DNA from: Oceanobacillus sp. J11TS1
GTDB lineage: Bacteria > Bacillota > Bacilli > Bacillales > Amphibacillaceae
Direction of reading: 5' to 3'
Assembly: GCF_018333215.1 (NCBI RefSeq)
Contig: NZ_BORO01000009.1
Span: forward strand, 1 to 64,000
Length of the DNA: 64,000 bases
The first letter of the stretch is position 1; every line of letters starts with the position of its first letter. The translations under genes were made by a program, and so were the position numbers. The notes beneath the pieces are model-generated. The model saw nothing but the letters and a program-made list of their open reading frames with translations, was not told the DNA's origin and ran no database searches. Shown here piece after piece: positions 37,848 to 46,358 of this stretch.

Positions 37848-37891
37848 AAAATGCTGATGGAAGGAAAACTATCCTTCCATCAGCATTTTTT
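37847..37891 (+). terminator. Terminator of the CoA-ligase gene
   Basis: Long stem AAAATGCTGATGGAAGGA with its complement and TTTTTT, starting at the stop codon. Confidence 0.9.
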
Positions 37892-37939
37892 CGTTTAAAA
37901 TCGACTTGGCCCGCTCAAATACCTTATTCCCTTTTAACA

Positions 37940-38275
37940 TCACATCGTTATTAAGAAAATAATTGATGGAATAAGCACTATTAACGAAATAATCGTTAGA
38001 ATTCCCATTATTAATAATAATTTTCCATACTTATTTAATAGCACATTCACATTACCTGCCGTAAAATCATCGGAAGATATAATACCAGAAGCTTCCGTAC
38101 CTGTCTGGTAAAAAAGGTAGCCAGTTATAATGGAAATCACACCAGAAACGATTCCGGCTGGACTGAAAACTAAACTTATAATAATAGATAACACACCCAT
38201 TATAATAGATGTTATTCCTACAACTTTTCCCCATGTTGATATTCTTTTTAAATTCTCTCTGTCTAAGTATTCCAT
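37940..38275 (-). CDS. Small membrane protein, DUF5362-like
   Basis: 111 residues with three or four hydrophobic stretches (WGKVVGITSIIMGVLSIIISLVF; GIVSGVISIITGYLFY; YGKLLLIMGILTIISLIVLIPSIIFLI) and a short polar loop. It resembles DUF5362 proteins. ATG with GAGAG-type weak ribosome site. Stands alone between convergent and unrelated genes. Confidence 0.65.
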   Translation of the reverse strand: MEYLDRENLKRISTWGKVVGITSIIMGVLSIIISLVFSPAGIVSGVISIITGYLFYQTGTEASGIISSDDFTAGNVNVLLNKYGKLLLIMGILTIISLIVLIPSIIFLITM

Positions 38276-38411
38276 GAAATCCCCACTTTTTATAATGTCT
38301 TTATTACTATATTTCCCTACTATCGGTCCATTAAACGTTTTTCAAATTGGATGATTCATGGGTTTGTTTTCCAGCTATTTTATTCTAAAGATAAAATCTA
38401 CCTTATACAAA

Positions 38412-39851
38412 TTACTTCTCCAAATTATTCGCAGGCATTTTATATAATAAACTCCCCGAAACGTACGCAACGAAAGCCAGAAGCATGGAGGTCACTACAG
38501 AATGCATTCCAAATGGCTGTGGATAAAATGTTTCAAAAATAATATAACTGATCACTCCAACGAGCATCGAAGCAACTGCTCCATACTTGTTCCCTTTTCT
38601 CCAATAAAGCCCAAGTATAATCGGCCAGATAAATGCAGCCTCTAGGCCACCCATTGAAAATAAATTCAGCCAAATAATTAAATCAGGAGGCTGCAGCGAC
38701 ATCAAAACAACGATGATTCCTATTAATGCGGTAATACCCATACTCCATTTACGGATCGCCTTATCCCCTGCATCGGGATGGACATAATTTAAATAGACAT
38801 CCTTTACAATCGTAGAGCTTACCATCAGCAGCAACGAATTCACTGTTGTCATAATCGCCGCCATTGGTGCAGCTAAAACAATCCCCGCAACCCAGCCTGG
38901 TAAAACCGCTTGCGCTAACTCCGGCATCACTGTATCCCCAATTTCAATTCCAGGAAGGACAGTTCGTCCAAAAACACCGATTAAATGCATATTTAACATA
39001 ATAAAACCAACCACAAAAGTACTAATAAGAATACCTCGATGGAGTGATTTTGCATTTTTATAGGACATGGCACGAACAGCAATCTGCGGGAGAGCAACGA
39101 CACCAACACCCACTAATACCCAGAAAGAAGAGACATAAGCGGGGGATAGGCTTCCATCTGCACCGAACGGCGTAATCAAATTAGGATTTTCTGCAACAAG
39201 GTCACTCATAATCTGAGAGACGCCGCCTCCAGCGATAATTACCGCTATAAGTAAAACAAGCGTCCCAAAAAACATAATAACTCCCTGAATTCCATCCGTT
39301 ATGGCTACTGCCCGAAATCCGCCAACTACCACATATACTAAAACAGCAAGTGAAAAAATACATAAGGACGCAAAGTATGATATCCCTGTTAAAGATTGGA
39401 TTAGGCGTGCCCCTCCGATCCATTGTGCTGACATCGCCGAAAATAAGAATATCAAAATACTTGCTGCCGAAAGGATCACAACCCATTTCGACTGATACCT
39501 TTCCTTTAAAAAGTCGACAATCGTAACCGCCTGATATTTTCTCGTAACAATGGCAAAACGCTTCCCCAACACCATAAGTACAAAATAACCTGTTGCAAGC
39601 TGCGTCATGGATAAAAGCACCCAGCCAAGCCCTTCATTATAAGCTGTACCCGGCCCGCTCAGGAAACTGCTCGCACTGCCATAAGTAGTAACTAGTGTCA
39701 TCGCCAAAACAAATCCACCGAGACTTCTGCCGCCAAGAAAATATTCTTGTAAAAAAGAATCTGACCGGCTAATAAATTTTCCAGCCCAGATCCCTACTAT
39801 AAAAACAATTGTAATAAATATAAATAAAGGTAAAACTGCTTCCCAATTCAT
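38412..39851 (-). CDS. panF: Sodium/pantothenate symporter
   Basis: 479-residue SSS-family transporter, about 13 helices. TTYGSASSFLSGPGTAY, GYFVLMVLGKRFAIVTRKYQAVTIVDFLKERY and AAPMAAIMTTVNSLLLMVSS fit PanF. It follows a YhdT-type small protein, the usual partner of PanF, which supports the assignment. Confidence 0.88.
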   Translation of the reverse strand: MNWEAVLPLFIFITIVFIVGIWAGKFISRSDSFLQEYFLGGRSLGGFVLAMTLVTTYGSASSFLSGPGTAYNEGLGWVLLSMTQLATGYFVLMVLGKRFAIVTRKYQAVTIVDFLKERYQSKWVVILSAASILIFLFSAMSAQWIGGARLIQSLTGISYFASLCIFSLAVLVYVVVGGFRAVAITDGIQGVIMFFGTLVLLIAVIIAGGGVSQIMSDLVAENPNLITPFGADGSLSPAYVSSFWVLVGVGVVALPQIAVRAMSYKNAKSLHRGILISTFVVGFIMLNMHLIGVFGRTVLPGIEIGDTVMPELAQAVLPGWVAGIVLAAPMAAIMTTVNSLLLMVSSTIVKDVYLNYVHPDAGDKAIRKWSMGITALIGIIVVLMSLQPPDLIIWLNLFSMGGLEAAFIWPIILGLYWRKGNKYGAVASMLVGVISYIIFETFYPQPFGMHSVVTSMLLAFVAYVSGSLLYKMPANNLEK

Positions 39852-39894
39852 GGCTGAACCCCTTCGTTCTATGTAGAATAAAAATGTCTTTCTT

Positions 39895-40170
39895 TTACTC
39901 TTCCTCTTCGGCCTCTAAAGACATATCTTTAAAAAAGTATTTGACTACGATAATGGTTAAAATCATCATCACAATAAACCCAAGGATACAGCTGAAGAAA
40001 AACCACGTTGGAAAACCTAATATATAATGATAGGATTCTGGAGATTTGCTCCCAAGTCCATAGGCAAAGCCATACCACCAAATAAAATTAAATATAAAAA
40101 GACCTACACCGAACCAAGCTTCCCGATTTGCCGTTTTATAACGTTTATCCATCCATTCTTTTCTTTTCAT
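39895..40170 (-). CDS. yhdT: YhdT-family small membrane protein (DUF997)
   Basis: 91 residues. KTANREAWFGVGLFIFNFIWWYGFAYGLG and GFPTWFFFSCILGFIVMMILTI form two helices, the YhdT signature. It precedes panF by 43 bases. It is presumably needed for PanF assembly or activity (known association, role inferred). Confidence 0.85.
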   Translation of the reverse strand: MKRKEWMDKRYKTANREAWFGVGLFIFNFIWWYGFAYGLGSKSPESYHYILGFPTWFFFSCILGFIVMMILTIIVVKYFFKDMSLEAEEEE

Positions 40171-40228
40171 AATGTAACTCCTCGTATCCTGTAAAATTAT
40201 TTTCTTTTTATTATAGCATGCTTCTATT

Positions 40229-41221
40229 CTAGAGCATTACCTCTGCCAGCAGACGATATGATTTTTTCTTCGCTTCAAAATCAAAAATATTATTAATCAC
40301 CATAAATTCATTGGTTTCGTATTTTTCCTGTAATTCTACTAACTGCCTTTTCACGGTTTCAGGTGTACCAATAATACATCTTCTTCTATTTTTCTCGATA
40401 ATCTTTTTATCCTCCTGGCTTAGCTTGCCCCTGCGAATATCTTCTGCAGACGTTACTTTTGTCCCCAAACCTTTGCCAACATTTAATAACCATTTATCCT
40501 GTGTGATAGCAAGTTCTTCTGCTTCTTCTTCCGTTTCTGCACACACAATAAAGATACAGACAATAGACTGCGGCTCTTTCAAAACAACAGATGGAGAAAA
40601 ATTTTCATGATACGTACGGAGCGCTTTCACTCCATTTTCCGGATTAATAAAATGACCAAAAACAAAACCGGTTCCTAATTCCGCCGCATTGCTCGCTCCA
40701 CGCTCCGATAAACCTAATACCCAAAGCGGCGGTACTTGTTCAATACGCGGTCCTGCTTTTACTAAACGAAATGGATGATCCCGGGGCAAGGAATTATGCA
40801 AAAATCCTTGTAAATCGGCAACCTGTCTCGGGAATTCAGCCAGGCTCCTATTTTGATTATCTGTCAATGCAGCCCGCGTTAACGGAGATCCTCCAGGAGA
40901 ATTTCCGACACCGATATCAATCCGATTCGGAAAAAAAGCTGCTAATGTTTTTGCATTCTCAGCAATTTTATAAGAGCTGTACTGTGGAAGTAAAATACCG
41001 CCAGACCCTACTCGAATATGACTAGTTACCGAAGCAATACGCGACATTACAATTTCTGGAGAAGAAATGGCTAGTCCGTTCGTGTTATGATGCTCTGCCA
41101 CCCAATAACGATGGTAACCGAGCGCTTCCGTCCATTTTGCTAACGCTAAGGTATGCTGTAATGCCGTTTCTGGAGTGTCCCCCATAGATATTGGGGATTG
41201 ATCTAATACGCTTAATTTCAT
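40229..41221 (-). CDS. LLM-class flavin-dependent oxidoreductase
   Basis: 330-residue luciferase-like TIM barrel beginning MKLSVLDQSPISMGDTPE; HRYWVAEHHNTNGLA and the PPLWVLGLSERGASNAAELG segment are typical of the bacterial-luciferase-like YceB/YtmO type. ATG at 41221 has AAAGGAAAG upstream. It probably uses FMNH2; substrate unknown. Confidence 0.85.
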   Translation of the reverse strand: MKLSVLDQSPISMGDTPETALQHTLALAKWTEALGYHRYWVAEHHNTNGLAISSPEIVMSRIASVTSHIRVGSGGILLPQYSSYKIAENAKTLAAFFPNRIDIGVGNSPGGSPLTRAALTDNQNRSLAEFPRQVADLQGFLHNSLPRDHPFRLVKAGPRIEQVPPLWVLGLSERGASNAAELGTGFVFGHFINPENGVKALRTYHENFSPSVVLKEPQSIVCIFIVCAETEEEAEELAITQDKWLLNVGKGLGTKVTSAEDIRRGKLSQEDKKIIEKNRRRCIIGTPETVKRQLVELQEKYETNEFMVINNIFDFEAKKKSYRLLAEVML

Positions 41222-41360
41222 TTTAAACACTTTCCTTTTTTTCTTCTTTAGACAATTAAAAAGCATTCATGTCCACTGTTCAACATTTATGCTTTTTAAT
41301 TCATGTTCCACTATTCTTTTTCTCTTGAAATCAGCGTTGTAAACTTGGAAATAATAAATT

Positions 41361-41795
41361 TTAATTCATTCGTTTCGTCATTAGATAATGCGGAATACCG
41401 TCTTCCATAAATTCTTCTGAGACTGTTTCATATCCCAATTTGTGATAAAATCCCTCTGCATGTGTTTGACCATGGAGCTTCACACGGGTTAATCCTTTTT
41501 CTACAGCCATTTCTTCTAAGGACTGAACAATCGTTTTTCCTAGACCGTATTTACGATAAGACTTTAAAACACAGATTCGCTCTAATTTTCCTACTTCCTC
41601 TACTACCCTGATTCTTCCTGTGCCCACAGGCTTATTATCGTAATATACTAAAATATGATCACAAGGGGCATCCAGAGAATCAAATTTATCAAATTCCTCT
41701 TCCTCAGCCACCTCCTGCTCCTTCACAAAGATTTCTTTTCTAATCTCGAATACCTTCTGCAAATCTTTTTCTTCTGTTACTCTTTTATATTTCAT
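41361..41795 (-). CDS. GNAT-family N-acetyltransferase (ElaA-like)
   Basis: 144 residues; acetyl-CoA-binding motif A is LERICVLKSYRKYGLGKTIVQSL, and CDHILVYYDNKPVGTGRIR precedes it. The C-terminus LHGQTHAEGFYHKLGYETVSEEFMEDGIPH is of the ElaA/YjcF type. ATG at 41795 is preferred (GAGGGGAATAGTG before it); a TTG six codons earlier has no ribosome site. Confidence 0.85.
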   Translation of the reverse strand: MKYKRVTEEKDLQKVFEIRKEIFVKEQEVAEEEEFDKFDSLDAPCDHILVYYDNKPVGTGRIRVVEEVGKLERICVLKSYRKYGLGKTIVQSLEEMAVEKGLTRVKLHGQTHAEGFYHKLGYETVSEEFMEDGIPHYLMTKRMN

Positions 41796-41931
41796 CACTA
41801 TTCCCCTCTCCAAGTCCGTTCATCACAGGATATTGATACATAATAAGGTTTATTATAAAGCAACCTACCATGCTCGTAAATGTAACGGTTTATTTATCTA
41901 TGGACTCATTTTCGTATCGTCTCTCGACCGT

Positions 41932-41960
41932 AAAAAACCCCTAGCCTTTTTGACCAGGGG
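41932..41960 (-). terminator. Probable terminator of the DUF4317 gene
   Basis: On the minus strand, a 5-base GC stem CCCCT/AGGGG with a 13-base loop and a TTTTTT tail, 11 bases past the stop. Confidence 0.6.
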
Positions 41961-41970
41961 ACCTCTCTCT

Positions 41971-43158
41971 TTATTCTTCCTCTTCTACCTTTTTGAAAAG
42001 GACTTCTGGAATCATTTCAAAGCCCTCAATCACCGTGTTCTCTTCTACTTCAATCATCAAACAGAGCTTGCCGTCCAAGTGCGTTTGACGAACATAACGC
42101 AAATCTTGCGGACTCACTTTAATGTCAGCAACCTTTGTTTTAATTTTAATTGACTTCGATGTATATTTCGGCACAACACTTGTTGCTTTCAATTCGTAGG
42201 TCTCATCATCGATTACCTTTTTAAAAGCGGACTCCACCCTTTCCGAATCGATGTCCTGAACACCGCTGCTTGTTAATACTTTCTCCACATCACGATAGTC
42301 TAATGTTGGTGTCTCAGACTCTTCGTTTTCTTCTACGACACGATGGATTTCATCATATACGTTAGCCAGTGTCGTTGTATTAATCTGGTCTCCTGCGACG
42401 TCCTTTACGATCTCTTCAAATACAATCTTATCATCTTCTGCTGTCATTGCTTCTTCTGCATTCAGCACTTCCTCGATAAAATGATAATCCAACTCATATG
42501 GTTTTGCCGCAGAATAGAGAACATGATTTACATCTGCTGCATTGTCGGTAAAGGTTGGAAATAAAAATCCGCCAATTGGAGCTTTTAAATTAATCACTGG
42601 ATCAACAACAAAATGATATTTGAATTCTTTCTCTACATAGTCAAATAGCAGCTCTTTCTTCGGATCCATCGTCTTGTTTATACTGCATAAGATAAAAGGA
42701 CTGGAATAAACTTTGTTCCTGCCACTTTCTTCTGTCTCTTCATTGCTCCGTTTCGTAGGCTTTAAATACTCGCCATGAATAAACGTGACCACAATATCCA
42801 TTTCATATTGTTTATCCTTCAGCATTTTTGCTACTAGTTCAAGCATCTGCTCTTTCCATTCCTCTGTATCGTCCGTGAGCATTGCCTTATGAAGAATAAG
42901 CTGACTGCTATCCTCCACATCCCGTTGAAATTTCAATTCAAATAGTTTCTGATCGAGCTGACCGGTCAGCACCTTCTTAAAGTTCGCCATAAAAAGGTCC
43001 TTCTGTTCCTCTTCAAGCAATTCAAACGGTGTACTTTCGTAATGATAGATTTCACTCGATTCCTTCATAATATATACATTAAAAATATCCTGGATTTTCA
43101 ATAAATCATTATTTACCTTGAATTGTCTTTTAATATCTGCAATGTCTTTTTTATTCAA
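41971..43158 (-). CDS. DUF4317 family protein
   Basis: 395 residues starting MNKKDIADIKRQFKVNNDLLKI, which matches DUF4317 proteins of Firmicutes. It is soluble, acidic, with no motif that reveals a reaction. TTG start with AGGGGAG 8 bases upstream. Monocistronic. Confidence 0.8.
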   Translation of the reverse strand: MNKKDIADIKRQFKVNNDLLKIQDIFNVYIMKESSEIYHYESTPFELLEEEQKDLFMANFKKVLTGQLDQKLFELKFQRDVEDSSQLILHKAMLTDDTEEWKEQMLELVAKMLKDKQYEMDIVVTFIHGEYLKPTKRSNEETEESGRNKVYSSPFILCSINKTMDPKKELLFDYVEKEFKYHFVVDPVINLKAPIGGFLFPTFTDNAADVNHVLYSAAKPYELDYHFIEEVLNAEEAMTAEDDKIVFEEIVKDVAGDQINTTTLANVYDEIHRVVEENEESETPTLDYRDVEKVLTSSGVQDIDSERVESAFKKVIDDETYELKATSVVPKYTSKSIKIKTKVADIKVSPQDLRYVRQTHLDGKLCLMIEVEENTVIEGFEMIPEVLFKKVEEEE

Positions 43159-43294
43159 AACGGTTTCTCCCCTAATTCTTTATCGGCTTATTGCTTTTTA
43201 CTGGATTCTCACCAGTATTTATTCATTTTATCACAAAAAGAAGCTGGATTCAGTGAGAGGTCTTCATCTGTTCATGCAGGATTTTCACTTGTTG

Positions 43295-43711
43295 TTACTT
43301 TCTATTTTGGTAGTCTAGAATCTCTTTTTTATATGTCGTAAAGTCGTCTAAATGCTTCTCTATAATCGATTTCATCATATCGAGATTAAGTGATTGATAA
43401 TGATGCACCGCAATATTTCTAAAGCCAACCATTGCCTTCAATCGGCCTGCGATCGTATTAGTAATGATATGATTTTCTCGTAACATGTCAAAAGCATCTC
43501 TGCTTGTTTGGGGCAAACCTAATTTCTCCTGTGAAATGATATGCATAGCCAGGTCTATAGCAGCTTCACAAGCTCTATGAATATTCAAGATAATAGAATC
43601 TTGTTTTGTGTAATCTTGTAAGTTTTCAGCATTCCCGTTATACACCTCTTTCACACGAATAAGGCATCTTTCAATGATTGCTACCTTATTAAGAATAACA
43701 TCATTCTCCAT
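43295..43711 (-). CDS. hepT: HepT-family ribonuclease toxin (DUF86)
   Basis: 138 residues of the HEPN superfamily. The catalytic R-x4-H-x-Y motif appears as RNIAVHHY (about 103-110). Family members are RNases inhibited when their Tyr is AMPylated by the MntA partner. ATG at 43711 has AGAGGAGG upstream and overlaps the antitoxin gene by 11 bases. Intact in length and motif. Confidence 0.88.
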   Translation of the reverse strand: MENDVILNKVAIIERCLIRVKEVYNGNAENLQDYTKQDSIILNIHRACEAAIDLAMHIISQEKLGLPQTSRDAFDMLRENHIITNTIAGRLKAMVGFRNIAVHHYQSLNLDMMKSIIEKHLDDFTTYKKEILDYQNRK

Positions 43712-44108
43712 ATACAGACCCCTCCTCTCTAATTTTTTCCAAAATCGTTTGCCTCTCTTCATTTAATTTCACATAGGAGCTGAGGGCTGTCATTCGTTGC
43801 TGGTAAAAATAATCCTTGTCTTGAGTATAAATCAGTAAAGCTGAGCTATAGATTTGTGCTTGGAATACTGTGGAAGCATCTTTCAAATGAATTAAATCTA
43901 CATTTATTTTTACTATGTCCGCCAATTCCTGAGCAGCAATAAATATATCGTAAGCTGAGGGAGAGGCATTTTTACATTGAAAAGCAATATCCAAATCACT
44001 TTCTTTATGATGTGTACCCTTTGCAAAAGAACCAAATATTAAAATAAACGTTGGATTAAACTTTGCAACAAGAAAATCTTCTATTTGTTTAACCAATTCC
44101 TGCTGCAT
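43701..44108 (-). CDS. mntA: MntA-family nucleotidyltransferase antitoxin
   Basis: 135 residues. The minimal nucleotidyltransferase motif G-S-x10-D-x-D is complete in GSFAKGTHHKESDLDIAF (about 26-43). Family members AMPylate and neutralise HepT. First gene of the two-gene operon; overlaps hepT by 11 bases. Confidence 0.88.
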   Translation of the reverse strand: MQQELVKQIEDFLVAKFNPTFILIFGSFAKGTHHKESDLDIAFQCKNASPSAYDIFIAAQELADIVKINVDLIHLKDASTVFQAQIYSSALLIYTQDKDYFYQQRMTALSSYVKLNEERQTILEKIREEGSVYGE

Positions 44109-44542
44109 ATCAATCGCTCCCTTTAATTACTTTTTTAATTATTATACCATTTCGATAAGTAACGAACACCATTCACTGTGTTTCTAAACTGCATCTAGTT
44201 CAATCGGTGTGTTCTCACTTAAAGTATATAATACTATTGATAAGATATTTTTCACTTATCCACCATTTAATTCCCTTCAGCTTTAACTAGTTTTAGTAAC
44301 TCTTTGCCTTTTTTACTAAACTCCCCGCCCTTTACGAATGTATGACATCGTTTTAATATTCAAAAAAATTATAGTTGAACATAACTTAATTGCTAAAAAA
44401 TAGTATAGTATAAAGTAAACACTACTAATGAAGCGATCCCTATTGTTAAAATAAATTTTATGTACCAGACAAAATTGCAGAAAAAATACTTGCCTAGAGT
44501 ATAGATGAATCGTATAATATAAAAAGATTCATTTCTTAAATC
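44109..44542. other. Intergenic region with a short gene remnant
   Basis: Non-coding except for a minus-strand frame ending at TAA (44267-44269) that reads RCHTFVKGGEFSKKGKELLKLV and looks like the C-terminus of a lost protein of about 30 remaining residues (44269 to about 44360). No start codon or ribosome site. Upstream half of the region presumably holds the tRNA promoter. Confidence 0.4.
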
Positions 44543-44615
44543 GGGGCATTAGCTCAGCTGGGAGAGCGCTACACTGGCAGTGTAGAGGTCAGCGGTTCGA
44601 GCCCGCTATGCTCCA
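44543..44615 (+). tRNA. tRNA-Ala (anticodon GGC)
   Basis: The 73-base cloverleaf has acceptor stem GGGGCAT/ATGCTCC (one G-T pair), D-arm GCTCAGCTGGGAGAGC, anticodon stem CTACA/TGTAG with loop CTGGCAG (anticodon GGC at 44576-44578), and T-arm AGCGGTTCGAGCCCGCT. The discriminator is A; CCA is not encoded. A single tRNA without rRNA neighbours. Confidence 0.95.
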
Positions 44616-44619
44616 CTTC

Positions 44620-44670
44620 AAAAAACACTCTTGCTTATTCTAATCACTGAATAAGTAGAGTGTTTTTTTT
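44620..44670 (+). terminator. Terminator of the tRNA-Ala gene
   Basis: AAAAACACTCTTGCTTATT pairs with AATAAGTAGAGTGTTTTT apart from one internal mismatch, followed by T's. Confidence 0.85.
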
Positions 44671-44749
44671 GGAAAAAGATTGGAGAGCAACATTTTAATA
44701 GACAGGAAGCAATTCCTGCATCCGTTACTCAATCAAAGCATTTGTTTTT

Positions 44750-45205
44750 TTAAGATTCATTCTTATTTGCTTTGTCTTCGAACACCATTTCGAATGTCGT
44801 AAGCAATACCGCAACGATGAGCCCAGTTTTCCATGATAATGAGACACTATCCATAAACAAATCAACTATTGATAGGCATAACCAATTTGATAGACTTTGC
44901 ATACTGAATTCAATAAACAAAGCCTCAAGTTTTTTTGTTACTTTTTTTGCAAGTAAATCTGACATTGGTTTAGAAATCAGTTCGATAACGGCAGACAGAA
45001 TGAAAAAACTGACTACGAAAACAAGCAATGACCAAACAGAGGTATATTGAACACGAAGCAATTTAAAAACACCCGCCATCCCAAACAGGTAAATGCCTAT
45101 AATGAAACCTAATACCAAGACCAAGATAAGTGTTATTCCAGCAACTGTTCTTAATTTTTGTTTTTTATTCATACCACGAAAAGAATCATCATTATGCTCA
45201 GACAT
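44750..45205 (-). CDS. YrvL-family regulatory membrane protein
   Basis: 151 residues with four hydrophobic segments (TVAGITLILVLVLGFIIGIYLFG; SVWSLLVFVVSFFILSAVIELIS; LSNWLCLSIVDLFMD; TGLIVAVLLTTFEMVF) and a cytoplasmic N-terminus. The order and the IELISKP segment fit the YrvL family. In B. subtilis YrvL opposes the extracytoplasmic factor SigO/RsoA; no such factor is in this window. Moderate certainty on family. Confidence 0.6.
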   Translation of the reverse strand: MSEHNDDSFRGMNKKQKLRTVAGITLILVLVLGFIIGIYLFGMAGVFKLLRVQYTSVWSLLVFVVSFFILSAVIELISKPMSDLLAKKVTKKLEALFIEFSMQSLSNWLCLSIVDLFMDSVSLSWKTGLIVAVLLTTFEMVFEDKANKNES

Positions 45206-45356
45206 ATATTTTCTACTCTCCTTCTCTCAAACCAATGAAAATTAGCAAGCCATTTTCAAATCTGTTTTTATTGTAGAGACCAAATAACTGACTCACCTTG
45301 AGAACAAATTTATCTACTACCCCTGATTGATTCCTTTTCTATGTACTATCAAAAAA

Positions 45357-45389
45357 TAAAAAGCCCTTCTACGAAAGAAGAGCTTTTTA
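45357..45389. terminator. Terminator of the cold-shock gene
   Basis: AAAAAGCCCTTCT pairs with AGAAGAGCTTTTT around a short loop; lies 15 bases beyond the csp stop and can act in both directions. Confidence 0.75.
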
Positions 45390-45403
45390 CCAATTAAGGA
45401 TTA

Positions 45404-45601
45404 TTATTTAACAACGTTAGTTGCTTGTGGTCCACGGTTACCTTCTTCGATATCGAAAGAAACTGTTTGACCTTCTTCTAATGTTTTGAAACCTTCGCCT
45501 TGAATTGCTGAGAAATGTACGAAAACATCGTCTCCACCTTCAACTTCGATAAATCCGAAACCTTTTTCTGCGTTAAACCATTTTACTGAACCTGTGTTCA
45601 T
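45404..45601 (-). CDS. Cold-shock protein
   Basis: 65 residues: [22 protein letters not shown] with RNP1 (KGFGFIE) and RNP2 (DVFVHFSAI) and the end [11 protein letters not shown] single-strand nucleic-acid-binding OB fold of the CspB/D type. ATG at 45601 with GGAGG upstream. The start five codons earlier overlaps the ribosome site. Confidence 0.95.
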   Translation of the reverse strand: MNTGSVKWFNAEKGFGFIEVEGGDDVFVHFSAIQGEGFKTLEEGQTVSFDIEEGNRGPQATNVVK

Positions 45602-45760
45602 ATAAAATACCTCCATTGTGCATAATGCACGTTTATTACTTTAGTTGTTCTGATAATAATTCAAGACGATGATATACAATGTTAGTTTTGACATAGATCC
45701 TGTATTGCTAGCACGAACAATTAAGTTATTTATAGTATAACACGTGTTACTAAAAAAAGA
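45602..45760 (-). promoter_or_regulatory. csp leader and promoter region
   Basis: Minus-strand TATACT (45734-45739) lies next to the perfect palindrome TAACACGTGTTA (45738-45749). This would give a leader of about 125 bases, as is usual for cold-shock mRNAs. The -35 is not clear. Confidence 0.45.
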
Positions 45761-45850
45761 TACCATCTATTTTCTGCATTAGACAGATTGTCGTTTTCTT
45801 GCTCAATAAGACCATTAAACGGAATCAGCTCTTCCCCTGTTAGTTAGAAC

Positions 45851-46307
45851 TTATATAGTTTTTTCCATTTTTATATTTGTTTCCTTATACCCTAACTTCT
45901 CATATAGCTCTCTCGGCACTCTATTGTGTAAAGACATGAAGTCCGATCTTTTTTAATCCTATCTTTTTAGCTGCAGATTCAATTTCCTCCATCGCTAGTT
46001 TGCCATACCCCTTGCCCCGGTTTCCTTCCCAAATGTTAATATCATAGATGAATCCTTTTTCAGCTGATATTTGAGCAAGCCAGATCATACCAACCTCTTG
46101 TTGCCCGTCACGGATTGTAAACAAATAGTTGTTTTCCGTCTTTTCTCCATTAGGTAATAATTTTTCATGTTCCGCTGTTGCTTTACTAATTGCCTCTTGT
46201 TTCTCCCAGTTACCAGACTTAATTTGTTCTTCTGCATAATGTTTCACTGTATAGCTTAAATAGTGCTGATATTCATCTGCGTTCATTTTTTCCAATCTGA
46301 CAGCCAT
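45851..46307 (-). pseudogene. GNAT-family acetyltransferase, frameshifted near the C-terminus
   Basis: ATG at 46307 opens a GNAT protein with acetyl-CoA motif NIWEGNRGKGYGKLAMEEIESAAKKIG and then LHVFTQ-stop after 128 residues. In the next frame the expected end continues without a gap: NRVPRELYEKLGYKETNIKMEKTI and TAA at 45851-45853. One missing base near 45925-45928 (expected CAx-AAT after ACA) explains the break. The lost strand (LYEKLGY) normally completes the fold. A real mutation or a sequencing error cannot be separated here. Confidence 0.8.
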
Positions 46308-46358
46308 GCTCTCCCCCCTCAAACTTTTTCCCTAAACAAAATATGAACCGAAGACCTT

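Noticed and set aside
41836-42153. Plus-strand frame of about 100 codons opposite the DUF4317 gene
   Set aside because: No ribosome site; it is the antisense shadow of the DUF4317 gene and its terminator.
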